NCBI GenBank assembly: GCA_964501655.1
Contig: CAZCTN010000005.1
Coordinates: 1 to 64,000 of the forward strand
DNA: 64,000 nt
Reading direction: 5' to 3'
From: JAAYJK01 sp964501655
GTDB taxonomy: Bacteria > Bacillota > Syntrophomonadia > Syntrophomonadales > Syntrophomonadaceae
Shown: positions 61,534 through 64,000 of the stretch, one piece after another
Numbering within the stretch: position 1 is the stretch's first letter
Layout of the letters: every line of letters starts with the position of its first letter
Notes under the pieces: generated by a model
Databases searched by the model: none
What the model was told of the DNA's origin: nothing
The model's input: only the letters and a program-made list of their open reading frames with translations
Position numbers and translations under genes: made by a program

Positions 61534-62655
61534 ATGATTTTAAAAGGCCGAGCCAGGATGGATCGCAGGACTAAAAACCTGGTCCAAAGGTTAAAAAAGA
61601 GTGATATAGCAATAATCGATCACGACGATATCGACGAAGTAGCAGCCAACTCCCTGATCGATATTAAACCTCAGGCTATAATTAATGTGGCCGCCTCCAT
61701 TACCGGACGTTACCCTGCCCGGGGAGTGTACAAAATACTGAAGGCGGGCATCCCGGTTCTGGATGAAGTGGGTGAGGATATATTCCAGGAGGTAAAAGAG
61801 GGGGTTATGCTGGAAATCAGAGGTGATCAAGTTTATGCTGGAGGCCGGCTAATCACCCAGGGTAATCTCATCAGCATGGAAGATGTAGAAGCCAGACTGA
61901 AAGAAGCCAGCCAGAATATCCAGCAGGAATTGGATCGATTTGTGGAAAATACCCTGGAGTATGCCAGAAAAGAAAAAGACATTCTTCTTGGAACCATGGA
62001 AATACCGGCTATTGATACCCATATGCTGAACAGGCATGTATTAATTGTCGTAAGGGGCAGCAGCTACAAGGAAGATCTGAAGACCATAAGTTCCTATATT
62101 CTGGAGGAACAGCCGGTTCTGGTAGGAGTAGACGGAGGTGCCGACGCTTTGCTGGAATTTGGATTGAAACCAGATATTATTGTAGGCGACATGGACAGTG
62201 TGTCTGACCAAGCTCTGGCATGCGGAGCGGAGATAATTGTCCATGCTTATCCGGACGGGACAGCTCCGGGATTGGAACGAGTAAAATCCATGGGAATGAA
62301 GGCCAAGACTTTCCCCATGCCCGGAACCAGTGAAGACGTAGCCATGATCATAGCATGGGAAGAAGGAGCCAGTTTGATAGTGGCGGTGGGAACCCATTCC
62401 AATATGGTCGACTTCTTGGAAAAAGGACGCAAGGGAATGGCCAGTACCTTCCTGATTCGTCTGAAAGTAGGATCAATTTTGGTGGACGCCAGAGGCGTAA
62501 GTCAGCTTTACCAGCACAGCGTACATAGAAGATATTTGATTCAGCTGTTTGCCGGTGCCCTGGTGCCCATATTGATTATTCTTTGGGTATCACCGGCCAC
62601 CAAACCTTTATTTCAGATACTGCTGCTGCAGCTCAAGCTTCTATTTAATGTATAA
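61534..62655 (+). CDS. steA: SteA-like putative cytokinetic ring protein
   Basis: A 373-residue protein of the SteA family, known from actinobacterial septation and widespread in Clostridia after spo0A. The soluble part (GRARMDRRTKNLVQRLKKSDIAIIDHDDIDEVAA) includes a thiamin-pyrophosphokinase-like domain with VGVDGGADALLEFGLKPDIIVGDMDSVSD. A C-terminal membrane helix follows (LIQLFAGALVPILIILWVSP). ATG 61534 has GAGGTGG four bases upstream; the frame opens 51 bases earlier without a ribosome site. Forms a pair with steB. Confidence 0.88.
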   Translation: MILKGRARMDRRTKNLVQRLKKSDIAIIDHDDIDEVAANSLIDIKPQAIINVAASITGRYPARGVYKILKAGIPVLDEVGEDIFQEVKEGVMLEIRGDQVYAGGRLITQGNLISMEDVEARLKEASQNIQQELDRFVENTLEYARKEKDILLGTMEIPAIDTHMLNRHVLIVVRGSSYKEDLKTISSYILEEQPVLVGVDGGADALLEFGLKPDIIVGDMDSVSDQALACGAEIIVHAYPDGTAPGLERVKSMGMKAKTFPMPGTSEDVAMIIAWEEGASLIVAVGTHSNMVDFLEKGRKGMASTFLIRLKVGSILVDARGVSQLYQHSVHRRYLIQLFAGALVPILIILWVSPATKPLFQILLLQLKLLFNV

Positions 62656-62685
62656 CCAAATGTATATAATTGAGGTGGCTTAAGA

Positions 62686-63576
62686 ATGATCGATCTTAAA
62701 TATCATATTGCTTCTATTGTAGCTGTATTCCTGGCTTTGGGCTTGGGGGTGCTGATTGGCAGCACCATTGTGGGCGATGATCTGCTGGTTGATCAGCAGC
62801 AAAAAATGATTGAGAGATTGGAAGAGCAGTTTTACGGCCTGAAGGACAGAGAGGCAGAACTAATAGCTGAAAATGATTATAAGGAACAGCTTATAAGCAA
62901 TTACGAGAATTATAGTCAGGCCTTGTTGCCGGCGGTGGTCAGCGATAGGCTGGAGGATTACCGAGTTGCGGTTATTGTTACCGGTGACAGCGAGATTCCG
63001 GCCGGAATGATTAATGCCCTTTCCATGGCCGGAGCCCAGGTAGTTTCCAAGACCGTACTTCTCTCCAATATGAAACTGGAAGATGAAGAAACCGAGCAGC
63101 GGCTCAGAGAATATTACGGACTGTCGGAGAATGACAGTAAAGCCGGAATCAGGCAGCAAATTGCTGACAGTGTAGCCGGAATCGTTATGAACCGGGGGGA
63201 AGAAGGGTTGGTATCCTTCCTCCAGCAGAATAATCTGGTCAAGTTCAGCGGATCCAATGACCTGTCGGTGAACGGCATTGTTATAGTCGGAGGAGCCAAC
63301 AACTTCAGCAACTGTTTTGTGGATGATTTCGACAGCAGACTGATAGAAAACTTTATACGCCAGGAGATGAAGGTGTATGGAGTTGAAGGGGTACAGGCAA
63401 ACTATTCTTATATAGGCATATTTCAGCAGTACAATATCAGCACAGTGGATAATGTAGATAAAAGCCCGGGTCAGGTATCACTTATACTGGCTATGGAGGG
63501 AGAAGCCGGAAACTACGGCGTAAAGGCTACCGCACAGAAGTTCATGCCTACCATACCGGTGGATTATCAATTATAA
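62686..63576 (+). CDS. steB: SteB/MctB-like membrane-anchored protein
   Basis: A 296-residue protein of the family annotated as copper transporter MctB, better viewed as the SteB partner of SteA. An N-terminal helix (YHIASIVAVFLALGLGVLIGSTIVG) and a coiled coil (QQQKMIERLEEQFYGLKDREAELI) precede an extracytoplasmic globular domain (GIVIVGGANNFSNCFVDDFDSRLI). No clear copper-binding motif is visible, so the transporter name is probably misleading. GAGGTGG lies before the ATG. Confidence 0.85.
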   Translation: MIDLKYHIASIVAVFLALGLGVLIGSTIVGDDLLVDQQQKMIERLEEQFYGLKDREAELIAENDYKEQLISNYENYSQALLPAVVSDRLEDYRVAVIVTGDSEIPAGMINALSMAGAQVVSKTVLLSNMKLEDEETEQRLREYYGLSENDSKAGIRQQIADSVAGIVMNRGEEGLVSFLQQNNLVKFSGSNDLSVNGIVIVGGANNFSNCFVDDFDSRLIENFIRQEMKVYGVEGVQANYSYIGIFQQYNISTVDNVDKSPGQVSLILAMEGEAGNYGVKATAQKFMPTIPVDYQL

Positions 63577-63716
63577 CCAGGGCGGAAAAGGGGCACTGCT
63601 TCTCTCCAAGCGGTGCGGGTTTTATTTTCCCAACCGGCTGAAGGTTCCAATTCCATGCCTGATTGCAGCGACGGTTTGAAACTGCTGAGCAGTTTCTTTA
63701 GATGCTAAATGAGGAG
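63577..63716 (+). repeat. recurrent structured leader element, copy C (upstream of glycosyltransferase)
   Basis: Begins at the steB stop: CCAGGGCGGAAAAGG, stem GCACTGCTT/AAGCGGTGC (63593-63601 with 63608-63616), AACCGG, then GCCTGATTGCAGCGACGGTTTGAAACTGC and the hairpin GAAACTGC-TGA-GCAGTTTC (63678-63696). It ends GATGCTAAATGAGGAG, the ribosome site of the glycosyltransferase, closely matching the end of copy A. Confidence 0.6.
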
Positions 63717-63722
63717 ATAAGA

Positions 63723-64000
63723 ATGAAATCGGTTATGGCAGTTATTCCTGCTTACAATGAAGAAAAGACTATTGCATCCACTGTCGCAGCGGTGCAAAGA
63801 ATCCCGGAAATCAGCCGAATATTGGTGGTTGATGACGGCTCCGGCGACGAGACTGCTGAGCAGGCCCGGCAGGCTGGAGCCCAGGTTCTGCGTCTGGAAG
63901 AAAATTGCGGCAAAGGAGGAGCCATGAACCGGTCAGCAGAATTTATTGATAGTGATGTGGTAGTATTCCTGGATGCTGATCTGGGAGAAACAGCCTCCCA
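63723..64000 (+). CDS. glycosyltransferase family 2 (partial, runs off the window)
   Basis: The first 92 codons of a GT-A fold glycosyltransferase: AVIPAYNEEKTIASTVAAV, LVVDDGSGDETAEQA, NCGKGGAMNRS and VFLDADLG, the last being the DxD-type metal site. It resembles the polyprenyl-phosphate or glucosyl-3-phosphoglycerate synthase-like transferases found after steA/steB in Clostridia. Substrate cannot be read. GAGGAG lies six bases before ATG. The gene continues past 64000. Confidence 0.9.
   Translation, partial: MKSVMAVIPAYNEEKTIASTVAAVQRIPEISRILVVDDGSGDETAEQARQAGAQVLRLEENCGKGGAMNRSAEFIDSDVVVFLDADLGETAS

Noticed and set aside
62686..63576. Copper transporter function for the MctB-like protein
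   Set aside because: No metal-binding motif and a single membrane helix; the steA neighbour supports the SteB assignment.

Overview
The window comes from an endospore-forming, apparently anaerobic Firmicute of the Clostridia; gene content and order fit Syntrophomonadaceae, though the genus is inferred. Evidence: a complete spoIIIAA-AH operon, spoIVB, spo0A, the steA/steB pair, Asp23-family proteins, frequent TTG/GTG starts behind strong AGGAGG sites, and a Gram-positive-type type IV pilus locus. No rRNA, tRNA, CRISPR array, transposase or prophage was recognised. Most genes are on the + strand.

Layout. 1-9987: a large palindromic repeat, a NUDIX hydrolase, an FMN/FAD/4Fe-4S ene-reductase, a GalT-like transferase, yqeG, then shikimate genes (aroE, aroC, aroK, aroB) interrupted by a pseudopilin, and a DUF421/DUF4363 pair on the minus strand. 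10316-11832: a mini ferritin-like protein and an orphan membrane coiled-coil protein. 12094-22677: the type IV pilus operon (pilB, pilT, pilC, major pilin, prepilin peptidase, two pseudopilins, a large cysteine-rich PilX-like protein, pilM, pilN, pilO). 22704-28954: an HDOD regulator and a BMP-type nucleoside-like ABC importer. 29147-34052: tldD/tldE, aroQ, an aminopeptidase P and efp. 34527-38165: a zinc-ribbon protein and a PAS/GAF hybrid histidine kinase. 38455-43660: the spoIIIA operon. 43996-49865: accBC, then an Asp23/AmaP/DUF2273, nusB, folD, xseA, xseB run. 49918-58474: ispA, OLE RNA, oapA, dxs, tlyA, nadK, an MnmM-like methyltransferase, argR and recN. 58740-64000: spoIVB, spo0A, steA, steB and the start of a family 2 glycosyltransferase.

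The most notable element is the roughly 560-nt stretch between ispA and dxs that has no gene. It has its own extended -10 promoter, dense RNA structure, and lies directly before a DUF21-like membrane protein. Position, size and neighbours match OLE RNA (ornate, large, extremophilic) and its partner OapA, one of the largest structured bacterial non-coding RNAs, linked in Bacillus halodurans to a membrane ribonucleoprotein and stress or Mg2+ homeostasis.

A second, possibly undescribed, signal is a family of five intergenic elements sharing a GAGGCGAAAAGAT...GCTTC 5' part. Three of them (before pilC, the zinc-ribbon gene and the glycosyltransferase) also share a GGTTGAAACTGC hairpin and end at the ribosome binding site of the next gene.
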